A stretch of DNA of 64,000 nt from Neorhizobium sp. UBA3556 (GTDB taxonomy: Bacteria; Pseudomonadota; Alphaproteobacteria; Rhizobiales; Rhizobiaceae), in the NCBI GenBank assembly GCA_002376235.1, contig DFNX01000013.1, forward strand, positions 93,521 to 157,520. The letters are read 5' to 3'. Numbering within the stretch: the stretch's first letter is position 1; each line of letters opens with the position of its first letter. The notes below the pieces were generated by a model. It had not been told where the DNA came from and made no database searches. It worked only from the letters and a program-made list of their open reading frames with translations. Both the position numbers and the translations under genes were made by a program. Of this stretch, positions 44,327 through 53,009 are shown piece after piece.

Positions 44327-44683
44327 TCAGGAAGGTCGCTCAGGCGAACCATTGTCTGGATAAAGAGACGTCAATGCCGTGGAAAGTAGTTCCTCGGCAT
44401 AGACGTCCGCCTTTTCCTGCCCCGCTCGGCTTAGGCCGACCTCGCGCGATCGTTGTCGCACGGTATCCTGGATCAGTGCCGCGATACCACGGGCCTGATC
44501 AGCGTTGCCGTTGTCGGAGGTGTCCAGCGTCAACGCCAATGCGGTCATGGCGACGATTTCCAGCACGACGATGCGCGCTTCGAGATCTGGATTTGCCACA
44601 CCGTCAGGGTCCGCCCCGTCCTTTGCTCGTGTTTCTATCACCGCCCCAGCTCCATTTGGCCCCACCTCTATTAGGCATGCCAA
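44327..44683 (-). CDS. Conserved hypothetical protein
   Basis: A 118-residue, mainly helical cytoplasmic protein with no recognised domain (ARIVVLEIVAMTALALTLDTSDNG, GIAALIQDTVRQRSREVGLS, AEELLSTALTSLYPDNGSPE). I recall similar small proteins downstream of polA in rhizobia. There is no clear ribosome-binding site before the ATG, so the start may be wrong. It lies convergent to polA and 46 bases beyond the phnN end. Confidence 0.55.
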   Translation of the reverse strand: MACLIEVGPNGAGAVIETRAKDGADPDGVANPDLEARIVVLEIVAMTALALTLDTSDNGNADQARGIAALIQDTVRQRSREVGLSRAGQEKADVYAEELLSTALTSLYPDNGSPERPS

Positions 44684-44729
44684 ATAAATCAGGTAGGGGA
44701 GCCGCTTAAACTTTAAAGCATGTCAGCCT

Positions 44730-45341
44730 TTATTTTTCATTCGGAATGAAAGACTGGGATAACAAAGTCGAAACGGCATCCACAATTGCCTTGCCGGAAA
44801 CTTCCATTTCGCCGCTATTGTCGATGGTGACAACCTTGTAGTCACCGAGCACGCCAAGCGAGCTGCGCTTCAGCCGGCGCAAAATGTCTTCCCTGCTTTC
44901 ACGTCCGCGCGCTTCAAGCCGCATGGCCAACACTTCCGGACGTGCTGTCACATTGATGACGACGAGGTTTGGATACGCGTCCCTGAACAGACCCAGTGCC
45001 GAGCGGGAGCCATTTGCGATCACGATCGCGCCCTGGGCCACACTATGTTTCGTCTCGACAGGTATGCCGTAGCGAAGACCATGTGCCTCCCAGGAAACGG
45101 CGAAACGTCCATCGGCTGCGAGCTTTTCGAACTCGGTTTCGCAGACGCCATCATGATCCTCGCCGCCCGCTGCAGCATCGCGCGTAATCACGCGGCGGAC
45201 AAATACGACGTCGGAACGGTCCGCGAAAGCACGGGCGGCGTAGGCCATCAATGTATCCTTGCCGGCACCGCTTGGGCCGACAACTGCGATCATGCAGCCT
45301 TCGCCGGCGTTCCCGCGAGGTTCGGACGAGCCATCCATCAC
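44730..45341 (-). CDS. phnN: Ribose 1,5-bisphosphate phosphokinase
   Basis: Phosphorylates ribose 1,5-bisphosphate to PRPP, the last step of C-P lyase ribose recycling. The 203 residues are guanylate-kinase-like, with the P-loop VVGPSGAGKDTLMAYAA, then VVFVRRVITRD and RSSLGVLGDYKVVTIDNSG. It starts within the phnM stop (ATGA) and is the last gene of the phosphonate block. Confidence 0.93.
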   Translation of the reverse strand: MMDGSSEPRGNAGEGCMIAVVGPSGAGKDTLMAYAARAFADRSDVVFVRRVITRDAAAGGEDHDGVCETEFEKLAADGRFAVSWEAHGLRYGIPVETKHSVAQGAIVIANGSRSALGLFRDAYPNLVVINVTARPEVLAMRLEARGRESREDILRRLKRSSLGVLGDYKVVTIDNSGEMEVSGKAIVDAVSTLLSQSFIPNEK

Positions 45342-46474
45342 GCCACCCTACGCCCCTGCCGCCACACCGCGCGGGATACGGGCACACCAGCCTCGCGCTG
45401 AACCCTCACGAGGTCGGCGCGAAGCCCGGTGGCGATCCGGCCACGATCGGCAAGGCCTGCGGTCCGGGCCGGTGTCGATGTCACCATGGCTATCGCCTTC
45501 GGCAAGGAAATTCCCTCGACTTCATCTGCCAGGATGAACGGTGCGTAGAGCAGGCTGAGCGGAACGTAATCCGAGGAGAGAACATCAAGCACATCCCCGG
45601 CCGCCAGGTCGCGGGCCGCGATATTACCGGAATGAGATTTGCCGCGCACGACATTCGGCGCGCCCATCAAAACGCTCATGCCCGCCTTGTGCGAGGCCGC
45701 TGCCGCCTCGAAGCTCGTCGGGAATTCCGCCAGCTTCACGCCGTTCTCGATGGCTTCGTCGACATGGGCAAGCGTCGCGTCATCATGGCTGGCAACGGTG
45801 ATGCCGCGATCGGCGCAATGCTTTGCAATGGCGATACGGTGCGGACTCGAATTGCGCTCGGATTCGGCCACCCGCTTGTCGACGAAGATCTTGAACGCCT
45901 CGTCGGAAAGGCCGCGCTTCTTCTGGTAATAGAAGATGTACTGGTCCATCGTCTGGAACTGGCGCTGCCCGGGCGCATGGTCCATCAGCGAGACGAGCCG
46001 GACATGGCTGTCGTTTTCGAAATCGGCGAAATGCTGCAGTACATTGTCGGCCGAAACCTCGCAGCGCAGGTGGATCAGGTGCTCCGAGCGCAGCCGTCCG
46101 TCACGTTCCGCAGCCTGGATCGCGTCTGCCATCTGGCGCATCTCGCCATGCTCGAAACCGCCATCCTCGTCGGACCCCATGCGCAGGCAGTCGAACACGG
46201 TGGTAATACCCGAAGACGCGATCTGCGCGTCATGCGCCTGAATGGCGGCAGTGGCATTCCAGCGGACGCCGGGGCGTGGCGAATAGTGCTGTTCCAAATG
46301 GTCGGTATGAAGCTCGACGAGACCGGGGATCAGATAGTCACCCTCGAAATCCTCGCCGGTTTGGATATTCCCTTCCGAGATATCGGCTATTCTGCCGTCG
46401 CGGATCTGTACGGAGCCTGAGACGACGCTGTCTTCCAGCACGATACGGGCATTCTTGAAAACGGTCTCGGTCAT
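45338..46474 (-). CDS. phnM: Alpha-D-ribose 1-methylphosphonate 5-triphosphate diphosphatase
   Basis: An amidohydrolase-fold enzyme (378 residues) that removes pyrophosphate from ribose-1-alkylphosphonate 5-triphosphate before C-P cleavage. Metal-binding regions: IPGLVELHTDHLEQH (His-x-Asp-His), SDYVPLSLLYAPFILA near the C-terminus and VASHDDATLAHVDEA. It overlaps DUF1045 and phnN at both ends by four bases. Confidence 0.95.
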   Translation of the reverse strand: MTETVFKNARIVLEDSVVSGSVQIRDGRIADISEGNIQTGEDFEGDYLIPGLVELHTDHLEQHYSPRPGVRWNATAAIQAHDAQIASSGITTVFDCLRMGSDEDGGFEHGEMRQMADAIQAAERDGRLRSEHLIHLRCEVSADNVLQHFADFENDSHVRLVSLMDHAPGQRQFQTMDQYIFYYQKKRGLSDEAFKIFVDKRVAESERNSSPHRIAIAKHCADRGITVASHDDATLAHVDEAIENGVKLAEFPTSFEAAAASHKAGMSVLMGAPNVVRGKSHSGNIAARDLAAGDVLDVLSSDYVPLSLLYAPFILADEVEGISLPKAIAMVTSTPARTAGLADRGRIATGLRADLVRVQREAGVPVSRAVWRQGRRVA

Positions 46475-47184
46475 GAGGCGGTCTTTCTGATCGTTTGGGC
46501 TGGCTTCAGGGGCAGCCAGCGATAGGCAATGAAATCTGCGCCGCGGGCAGGCTCGACGAAGAGCGCGATGCCATCGATGGAAAGCGGCCTGTTGATGAAT
46601 TCGGCAAATCGCGGCTCGAGAGCGGCGCGCATGGTAGGCGCCTTTTCGGGCGGAACCTGGCCAGACAGTGTCATGTGGAAACGGAACTCATCCATCACAT
46701 GCGGATAACCCCAGCGCATCAGGTTGCCGCGATGCTGTGGCGATAGCGTCTCCGGCTTGCGGCGGGCGATATCGGTCTCCGAAAGCGGCGCCCGAAAGGG
46801 TTCGAAATCCTCGACGACACGGGCGGCGTAAGCCTGCAGCTCGGGATAGACCTGATCCGGCACCAGCGCGAAGAAACGGCCGATCTGGTCGACGATGATA
46901 TTCGGGATGTCGAAGGCTTCGGTCGTTGCGGCAAACGCTTCGAAAGCCTCGATCAATTCAGCTTCCGTCTTGCCGTCTGCAAGTTCGAACGGAGCCTTCA
47001 GCGTGGCATGGAAGGCATAACGGCGCGGATCGGCTGTAAGCGCATGAATCTCTTCCCTCGAAAGACCGGCGACGTCCGGCGTCTTAAACGCCTCGCCGGT
47101 AAAGGCGTCACGGCCAAGCCAACGGGATGCGGTCTTCGTTAGCGGATGATCCGCAGCGGGGGAGAAATAGAGAGCGTAACGCAA
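46471..47184 (-). CDS. DUF1045 2H-phosphoesterase-like phosphonate-operon protein
   Basis: A 237-residue protein of the phosphonate-operon DUF1045 family (TIGR03223 type). Two H-x-T motifs typical of 2H phosphoesterases are present: His59-Ala-Thr61 (FHATLKAPF) and His170-Met-Thr172 (RFHMTLSGQ). Such enzymes open cyclic phosphates. It sits between the phnE pair and phnM, and the block has no phnP, so it is a good candidate for the cyclic ribose phosphate hydrolysis step. This assignment is inferred from motif and context, not shown. Confidence 0.8.
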   Translation of the reverse strand: MRYALYFSPAADHPLTKTASRWLGRDAFTGEAFKTPDVAGLSREEIHALTADPRRYAFHATLKAPFELADGKTEAELIEAFEAFAATTEAFDIPNIIVDQIGRFFALVPDQVYPELQAYAARVVEDFEPFRAPLSETDIARRKPETLSPQHRGNLMRWGYPHVMDEFRFHMTLSGQVPPEKAPTMRAALEPRFAEFINRPLSIDGIALFVEPARGADFIAYRWLPLKPAQTIRKTAS

Positions 47185-47310
47185 GGCATCGGTCCGGAAT
47201 CAGGGAAAGGTAGAGGCGGAAGTCTAGACATCCGCCACGCCGGGAAACAGACCCTGCGCCTAAAAGATTTCCATGACAGAATGATGATGTTCGGGGCGCT
47301 TCGGCCTGAC

Positions 47311-48666
47311 TTAATGTGTCGGGCCGCCGATCAGTCGTGAGCGGATCGCATTCGACATCGCGTCGAACAGGAAGACTACCATCAGGATGAGAAGCACCAT
47401 ATAGGCGACCTTGTCCCAGTCGGCATTCGTTCCCATCGCTTCCAGCAGCTTGAGGCCGATACCGCCCGCGCCGACAGCACCGATAACGGTGGCCGAGCGT
47501 GTATTCGATTCCCAGAAATACAGCGACTGGGAGATGAACACCGGCAGTACCTGCGGCACGACACCGAAGCGGTTGACGATGACTGGTGAGGCTCCGACGG
47601 ATTTCACGCCCTCGCGTTGTTTATCATCGACGTTCTCGACAGCTTCCGCATAGACCTTTCCGAGCGCACCGGCATCGGTGAAGAAGATCGCGGCGATGCC
47701 GGGGATCGGTCCAGGGCCGAAGGAGCGGGTGAAGAACAGGGCCCAGATCAGCATGTCGACCGAGCGCAGGAAGTCGAACAATCGCTTCATGCCCCAGTTG
47801 GCCGCGCGGCTCCGCGTGATGTTGCGGGCCGCGATGAAGGCGAGGGGGAAGGCGAAGATCGTACCGAGAAGCGTACCGACAAACGCCATGACCAGCGTCT
47901 GCATCAGCTTCGACAGGATATCGGCATGCTGCCAGACATTGTTGCCGAGGAAATCGTCGACCATATGGGACACATTCGAGCGCGCCGGATCGAGGCGCTC
48001 ACCGACCGTGGCAAGGCTGATCAGTTCGCCCCAGCTCTTGCCCCAGAACTCCGACTTCGTGTCGAACAGGAAGTTCGCCCAACCGAAGAAACGCCGCTGG
48101 ACATAGACCTGCGATGTGCGGATCTCGGCCTGGCCTTCATAACCGTAGTGGACGAGGACCTTGTTGCCATCCTGCTGGATCGCCGATGGCGCGCCTACAG
48201 GTGCCGTTGCGGCGTCCTCGGTGATGGTGACAGGATAGGCCGTGCCGTTGACATAGACGTCGACGCGGCTCGGAGTGACTTCAAGACGATCGTTATCGCT
48301 GCCATAGGTCACGGTGTAGCCGCCAGTTTCGGTCGGCTTCAGCCAGAAAATCTCGGCACCCGGCGCATATTGACCACGGCTCGACCATTGCGCGCGAACC
48401 GTTCCATCATCCTCGAATCGCAGGCGCGGTTGGGCGCGCCAGGAATACCAGTCCTGAACATAGAGCGACGCACGATCCCATTGGCCGTTCATGAAGGCAG
48501 GGCCGACATTGAAGGCGAAGAAGCAGATCGTCAGATAGACGACGACAATACCTGAACCGACGAGGAGGCCGTAACGCTTCAGGAAGGAGCGGTGAAACAC
48601 CTCGGGATGTGCGGCGCGCAGGCGCTCGCGGTCGGATGCGTTGATCGAGGGAACTGAAGAGGTCAT
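47311..48666 (-). CDS. phnE: Phosphonate ABC transporter permease, long form
   Basis: An inner-membrane permease of 451 residues. After a cytoplasmic N-tail and TM1 (about 33-55) comes an insertion of roughly 190 residues, mostly polar with beta-type segments (DWYSWRAQPRLRFEDDG...), probably periplasmic. The usual BPD_transp_1 domain follows (about 250-450), with VGASPVIVNRFGVVPQVLPVF as the EAA-like loop. Ordinary PhnE proteins are ~270 residues, so the insertion is notable. It overlaps the upstream permease gene by one base. Confidence 0.9.
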   Translation of the reverse strand: MTSSVPSINASDRERLRAAHPEVFHRSFLKRYGLLVGSGIVVVYLTICFFAFNVGPAFMNGQWDRASLYVQDWYSWRAQPRLRFEDDGTVRAQWSSRGQYAPGAEIFWLKPTETGGYTVTYGSDNDRLEVTPSRVDVYVNGTAYPVTITEDAATAPVGAPSAIQQDGNKVLVHYGYEGQAEIRTSQVYVQRRFFGWANFLFDTKSEFWGKSWGELISLATVGERLDPARSNVSHMVDDFLGNNVWQHADILSKLMQTLVMAFVGTLLGTIFAFPLAFIAARNITRSRAANWGMKRLFDFLRSVDMLIWALFFTRSFGPGPIPGIAAIFFTDAGALGKVYAEAVENVDDKQREGVKSVGASPVIVNRFGVVPQVLPVFISQSLYFWESNTRSATVIGAVGAGGIGLKLLEAMGTNADWDKVAYMVLLILMVVFLFDAMSNAIRSRLIGGPTH

Positions 48667-49643
48667 CAGGCTGCTCCCCTGCCGAATTCGAAGGACTGCT
48701 GGCCGATCAGACGGCGGCGAAGCCAACCGGAAAACTGGTCGATGATGATGATGCTGACGAGCAGCAGGATGATGATCGCATAGGTCTTGGCGGCGTGGTC
48801 GCGGCCGATCGCCAGGCGGAAGACTTCGCCGATACCGCCGCCACCGACGGCCCCGATAATGGTCGAGGCACGCACGTTGATCTCGGCCCGCAACAGCGTA
48901 TAGGAAACGAAATTCGGCAGGACCTGGGGAACGATGGCGAAACGCACGCGCTCGACCCAGCTTGCACCGGCAGCCCGCAGGCCCTCATCCGGTTTCATGT
49001 CGGAATTTTCAACCACTTCGAAGAACAGTTTTCCAAGCGCACCGATCGTGTGGACGGTAATCGCGATGATAGCCGCGATCGGGCCGATCGACAGGATTGC
49101 GGTCAGAAGTCCGGCGATGACGATTTCCGGGAAGGCGCGCATCACTTCCATGATCCGTCGCACGACGAAGCGGGTCGCACCGGCGCCGACGAGATTGGTC
49201 GAGGCGAAGAAGCAGAGCAGGAAGGCCAGAGCCGCACCGATGATCGTCGAAACCAGCGCGATGTTGATGGTGATGATCAGCTGGTAGATGAAGTGCGGGA
49301 TATAGAACGTCTCGGTGATATAATGGCGGTCGGCCGTGTAATTATATTTGAGCGAGCCGTCGGCATAGGGCGAAGGCAGGTCGAACATCGCCCTGAAAAT
49401 TTCCATCGGACTGTCCGGCACGAAGCTGCGGATGAAATCGAAGAAATAGGGCAGGCGTTCGAAGAATTTGCCGGCATTCGCATCATTGGCGAATTGCAGA
49501 GAATAGAACAGCGCGATCAGAAAGACGGCGATCGAGATCGCGGTATAGATGCGGCGCGTCCGCAGCTGCTGTCGGTAATGCTGCATCACCATGGATGCCG
49601 CCGGGCCGAGGCCGCTAGTGTTGCTTTCGCTGATGGTCGCCAT
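48666..49643 (-). CDS. phnE: Phosphonate ABC transporter permease, short form
   Basis: A 325-residue permease with a cytoplasmic N-tail, TM1 near residues 35-52 and a BPD_transp_1 domain from about 120; the EAA-like loop is LRAAGASWVERVRFAIVPQVLPNF. It also has a ~65-residue polar loop after TM1 (FEDRLPYFFDFIRSF-like). It follows phnD after a stable intergenic hairpin, and forms the heterodimeric channel with the longer PhnE. Confidence 0.92.
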   Translation of the reverse strand: MATISESNTSGLGPAASMVMQHYRQQLRTRRIYTAISIAVFLIALFYSLQFANDANAGKFFERLPYFFDFIRSFVPDSPMEIFRAMFDLPSPYADGSLKYNYTADRHYITETFYIPHFIYQLIITINIALVSTIIGAALAFLLCFFASTNLVGAGATRFVVRRIMEVMRAFPEIVIAGLLTAILSIGPIAAIIAITVHTIGALGKLFFEVVENSDMKPDEGLRAAGASWVERVRFAIVPQVLPNFVSYTLLRAEINVRASTIIGAVGGGGIGEVFRLAIGRDHAAKTYAIIILLLVSIIIIDQFSGWLRRRLIGQQSFEFGRGAA

Positions 49644-49668
49644 GATCCGCGCTCTCGCTTGTAGAAAC

Positions 49669-49691
49669 GGCGGCGCTCTTAGAGCGCCGCC
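49669..49691 (-). other. Stable hairpin between phnD and phnE1
   Basis: GGCGGCGCTC pairs perfectly with GAGCGCCGCC around a three-base loop and has no T tract. Such hairpins commonly protect upstream mRNA and raise the level of the binding protein relative to the permeases. Confidence 0.65.
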
Positions 49692-49712
49692 GCCTGGATG
49701 GGGTAAGGAAAA

Positions 49713-50618
49713 TCAGCCGCCGATAACGGACTTACGAGCGTCGACGATCGTCTGGTAGAAGGACGGATCGACCTTGATGTATTCCTTGTTGTCGCCCTGC
49801 GTGTAGGCCTTGAAGCAGTCGTGGTCCTTCTTCGGAAGTTCCATGAAATAGGCTTCGACCTTTTCGCGCATCTCGGTCGGCAGCTTGTTGTTGACCATCA
49901 GCGGGCCGTTCGGGATCAGCGGCGACTTCCAGACTTCGACGATATCGTCCATGTCGAGAATGCCCTTGTTGACCATCTGGTGCAGGTTGCCGCCGGTGTA
50001 GCCGTCTTCCCACTTGCCAACGCCGGAACCGAAGGTCGTACCGACGTCGAACTTCTTGTCGAGAACGGCGAGAACCAGGTTCTCATGGCCGCCGCCGAAG
50101 CCGCTTTCAGAGAAGTACTCCTTGACCGGTGCGCCGATTTCCTTCGGCAGGGCAACGTTCGGCACGAGGTAGCCGGAGGTGGAATCCGGGTCGGCGAAGC
50201 CGATCTTCTTGCCCTTGGTGTCTGCGAGCGTCTTGATGCCCGAATCCTTGCGGGCAACCATGATCGAGTAATATCCGGAGGAACCGTCAGACTGCGTGTA
50301 GGTCAGGATCGGGTCGACCGCGTTCGGGTCCTTCAGCGCGATAGCGGCATAGGAAGAGGCGCCCATCGAAGCGATGTCGATCGTGCCGCCAAGCAGTCCC
50401 TGGATGACGCCGTTATAGTCCGGCGACGGGAAGATCTGCACTTCCGGAACGCCGGTCGCAGCCTTCAGGCCATCGGCGACACACTGGGTGTTGCGGATCT
50501 GGTCGGCTTCGTTTTCCGAGCCGTCGAGACCGATGCGCAGGACCTTAACGTCCTGGGCCATTGCAGAGCCGGCGAGCACGCTGAGTGCAACGGCAGCAAG
50601 AAGAGTTTTCTTCAGCAT
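49713..50618 (-). CDS. phnD: Phosphonate ABC transporter substrate-binding protein
   Basis: A 301-residue periplasmic binding protein that captures alkylphosphonates. Signal peptide 1 to about 22 (MLKKTLLAAVALSVLAGSAMA). The phosphonate-binding loop is MGASSYAAIAL, with further family segments SGYLVPNVALPKEIG and GGHENLVLAVLDKKFDVG. GGAGATCACC precedes the start. 86 bases after phnC. Confidence 0.95.
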   Translation of the reverse strand: MLKKTLLAAVALSVLAGSAMAQDVKVLRIGLDGSENEADQIRNTQCVADGLKAATGVPEVQIFPSPDYNGVIQGLLGGTIDIASMGASSYAAIALKDPNAVDPILTYTQSDGSSGYYSIMVARKDSGIKTLADTKGKKIGFADPDSTSGYLVPNVALPKEIGAPVKEYFSESGFGGGHENLVLAVLDKKFDVGTTFGSGVGKWEDGYTGGNLHQMVNKGILDMDDIVEVWKSPLIPNGPLMVNNKLPTEMREKVEAYFMELPKKDHDCFKAYTQGDNKEYIKVDPSFYQTIVDARKSVIGG

Positions 50619-50704
50619 GGTGATCTCCTGTTTCCGGATCATCCGGAGTTGGGTCATGAATGAATGGTGTGCCCTTTACGCGGGCTGTCGATCTGGGTGT
50701 GGGT

Positions 50705-51559
50705 TCAGGCCCTGGCGCTTGCCAGCGTACCGATACCGCCCGATTCCTGTTCCCGGTTCGCTTGCGCGGCGGGTATGTTGATGCTGGTCGAGGTCATCGT
50801 CTCGTCGATGCCGGCGCCATCCCGGTCGGAACCGTAGATTTCCTGAACGGCGGCGGCCGTCAGCTCCGAAGGCGTGCCGTCGAATACGACGCTGCCATGG
50901 GCCATGCCGATAATCCGCTCGCAATAGCTGCGTGCCGTGTCGAGCGTGTGCAGGTTGGTAATGACGGTAATGCCCTCGCGCTCGTTGATGTCGCGCAGCG
51001 CGTCCATCACGATCTTGGCGTTGAGCGGGTCGAGAGAGGCTATCGGTTCATCGGCGAGCAGCATTTTCGGCGCCTGCATGAGGGCACGGGCAATCGCCAC
51101 GCGCTGCTGCTGGCCGCCGGAAAGCGTGCCGGCGCGCTGCAGCGCCGTCTGCTCGATGCCGAGGCGCTCGAGCGCGGCAATTGCTGCCAGGCGTTCGTCA
51201 TCGGAGAATATGTTGAGCAGGCTAAGGACCGTCGAGCGATGGTTCAGGCGGCCCAGCATGACATTGGTCAGAACATCGAGACGCGGCACAAGGTTGAACT
51301 GCTGAAAGATCATCGCACAGTCGCGCTGCCAGTTGCGCAGGGAGGCGCCCTTGAGCGCGGAGACTTCGACGCAGCCGAAATGCATCGAACCGGAGCTCGG
51401 CTCCTGCAGGCGGTTGATCATGCGCAACAGCGTAGATTTTCCGGCGCCAGAGCGGCCGATAATGCCGACCATCTGTCCCTGGGGAATCTCCACGTTGACG
51501 GCATTGACCGCAACGCGATCACCAAAACGTCGTGTAATATTCCGCAGTTCAAACGCCAT
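50705..51559 (-). CDS. phnC: Phosphonate ABC transporter ATP-binding protein
   Basis: A 284-residue ABC ATPase that powers phosphonate uptake. Walker A GRSGAGKSTLLRMI, signature LSGGQQQRVAIARAL, Walker B LLADEPIASLDP and a switch His in ITNLHTLD. The C-terminal ~25 residues are Glu/Gly-rich and less conserved. It is the first gene of phnC-D-E1-E2-DUF1045-M-N and has candidate PhoB sites upstream. The start is preceded by a weak GGGCTTTTG. Confidence 0.95.
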   Translation of the reverse strand: MAFELRNITRRFGDRVAVNAVNVEIPQGQMVGIIGRSGAGKSTLLRMINRLQEPSSGSMHFGCVEVSALKGASLRNWQRDCAMIFQQFNLVPRLDVLTNVMLGRLNHRSTVLSLLNIFSDDERLAAIAALERLGIEQTALQRAGTLSGGQQQRVAIARALMQAPKMLLADEPIASLDPLNAKIVMDALRDINEREGITVITNLHTLDTARSYCERIIGMAHGSVVFDGTPSELTAAAVQEIYGSDRDGAGIDETMTSTSINIPAAQANREQESGGIGTLASARA

Positions 51560-51621
51560 GTCGCAAAAGCCCGTCCAATCCCCTGGTGGGCAACCGATTA
51601 GACGTGGTTGATGAAGCCTGA

Positions 51622-51639
51622 ATGTCTGTTTGATGTCTG
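51622..51639 (+). promoter_or_regulatory. Direct repeat ATGTCTG-N4-ATGTCTG in the phnC promoter region
   Basis: Two identical heptamers ATGTCTG are spaced by TTTG, giving an 11-nt period like PhoB half-sites, on the plus strand. They lie about 65-80 bases before the phnC start. They match the PhoB half-site CTGTCAT only partly (TGTC core). Confidence 0.35.
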
Positions 51640-51652
51640 TTTTGTTACAACC

Positions 51653-51681
51653 GTGACGCTCTTGTAACGCTTTCGTTACAA
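51653..51681 (-). promoter_or_regulatory. Candidate PhoB-binding array (Pho box) upstream of phnC
   Basis: On the minus strand three half-sites follow with strict 11-nt periodicity: TTGTAAC, GCGTTAC, GCGTCAC (consensus NYGTNAC), separated by GAAA and AAGA. They resemble the CTGTCAT/CTGTAAC half-sites of PhoB. The array overlaps the stop codon of the hexapeptide-transferase gene by three to six bases and would put phnC expression under phosphate starvation control. Confidence 0.55.
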
Positions 51682-52293
51682 CGCATGGCGCGCAAGAAAA
51701 TCGTCAGCCGAAAGTGCTCTGAAATCATTCAATGCTTTACGTAGCTTCAGGTGATCCCAATCCCACCAGGCGAGCCGGTCCATGCGCTCGCCGATCTCTC
51801 TGGTGAAGCGCTCTCGAATGAGCTTGGCCGGCACGCCCCCGACGATCGTGTAAGCCGCCACATCCTTGGAAACGACCGCGCCTGCCCCGATCACCGCACC
51901 ATTGCCGACATTGACGCCCGGCAGGAGCGTCGCGCCATGACCGATCCAGACATCATGTCCGATCGTGATCCGGTGTTCCCGACGCCAGTCGAAAAACTCC
52001 TGCTCCATATCCGCGTCATCCCAATAATAGGCGGCGCGATACGTGAAGTGATGTAGCGTGGCGCGCTGCATGGGATGGTTGGTGGCGTTGATGCGCACTG
52101 AGGCGGCAATGTTGACGAACTTGCCAATCGTGGCGCACCAGATCGAGCCATCGCGTTCGATATAGGAATAGTCGCCGAAATCCACCTCGTCGAGGCGGCA
52201 GCGCTCGGCGACTTCCGTATAGCGCCCGAGTGTTGAGTTGGTCACACTTGCCGTTTCGTGGATACTCGGCTTCGGGCTCAGTTTCTTGCTCAT
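51676..52293 (-). CDS. Phosphonate-operon hexapeptide-repeat acetyltransferase
   Basis: A 205-residue left-handed beta-helix protein of the TIGR03308-type phosphonate family, similar to chloramphenicol/xenobiotic acetyltransferases (VatB/CatB). Hexad repeats run through VGNGAVIGAGAVVSKDVAAYTIVGGVPAKLI; DVWIGHGATLLPGVNV contains the catalytic-loop region. It starts inside the phnL stop (ATGA). It may acetylate an aminophosphonate or a sugar phosphonate; substrate unknown. Confidence 0.85.
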   Translation of the reverse strand: MSKKLSPKPSIHETASVTNSTLGRYTEVAERCRLDEVDFGDYSYIERDGSIWCATIGKFVNIAASVRINATNHPMQRATLHHFTYRAAYYWDDADMEQEFFDWRREHRITIGHDVWIGHGATLLPGVNVGNGAVIGAGAVVSKDVAAYTIVGGVPAKLIRERFTREIGERMDRLAWWDWDHLKLRKALNDFRALSADDFLARHAL

Positions 52294-53000
52294 GCGGCGA
52301 TGGCCTTTCGAGGAGAAAACGCGCTGACATCGAGAATGCGGTCGGCGACGGCCTCGCGCACTTCCTCGTCATGGAAAATGCCGAGCATGGCGACGCCTGC
52401 CTCTTTCTTCGCCGCGATCATCTCGACCACGACGCGCCGGTTGGTGGCGTCGAGCGAAGCGGTCGGCTCGTCGAGCAGTAGGATGCGGTGGCTGGTGATG
52501 AAGCCGCGGGCGATATTGACGCGCTGCTGCTCCCCGCCCGAAAAGGTGGCTGGCGGCAGCGGCCAGAGTTCGCGCGGAAGGTTGAGCTTGGCCAGGAGTT
52601 CGGCGGCATTTTCCTTCGCGACGGCGGCTTCGACACCGCGGGCGACGAGCGGTTCGGCAACGACATCGATTGCGGCCACGCGCGGCACGGTGCGCAGGAA
52701 CTGGCTGACATAACCCATCGTATGACGACGCACTTCGATGATCGTGCGCGGATCAGCAGCTGCGATATCGACGATCCGGTCCTTGTGGTCGACGAGGATC
52801 TGACCGGCATCGACGGCATAGTTGCCGTAGAGCATTTTCAGGATCGAGCTCTTGCCGATTCCCGACGGGCCGCCGAGCACGACGCATTCGCCGGCGGCAA
52901 CGGAAAAGTTCACATCCTTGACGACCGGCAGCTTGATGCCGTCGCGCAGATGCATGGTGAAGCTCTTGAAGACTTCCGAGACGACGAGGGGAGTGGCCAT
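52290..53000 (-). CDS. phnL: C-P lyase complex ABC-type subunit PhnL
   Basis: A 236-residue ABC ATPase-like protein that binds the C-P lyase core. Walker A LGGPSGIGKSSILKM, signature FSGGEQQRVNIARG, Walker B ILLLDEPTASLD. It follows phnK by nine bases and overlaps the hexapeptide gene by four. Confidence 0.95.
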   Translation of the reverse strand: MATPLVVSEVFKSFTMHLRDGIKLPVVKDVNFSVAAGECVVLGGPSGIGKSSILKMLYGNYAVDAGQILVDHKDRIVDIAAADPRTIIEVRRHTMGYVSQFLRTVPRVAAIDVVAEPLVARGVEAAVAKENAAELLAKLNLPRELWPLPPATFSGGEQQRVNIARGFITSHRILLLDEPTASLDATNRRVVVEMIAAKKEAGVAMLGIFHDEEVREAVADRILDVSAFSPRKAIAA

Positions 53001-53009
53001 CTGGATCTC

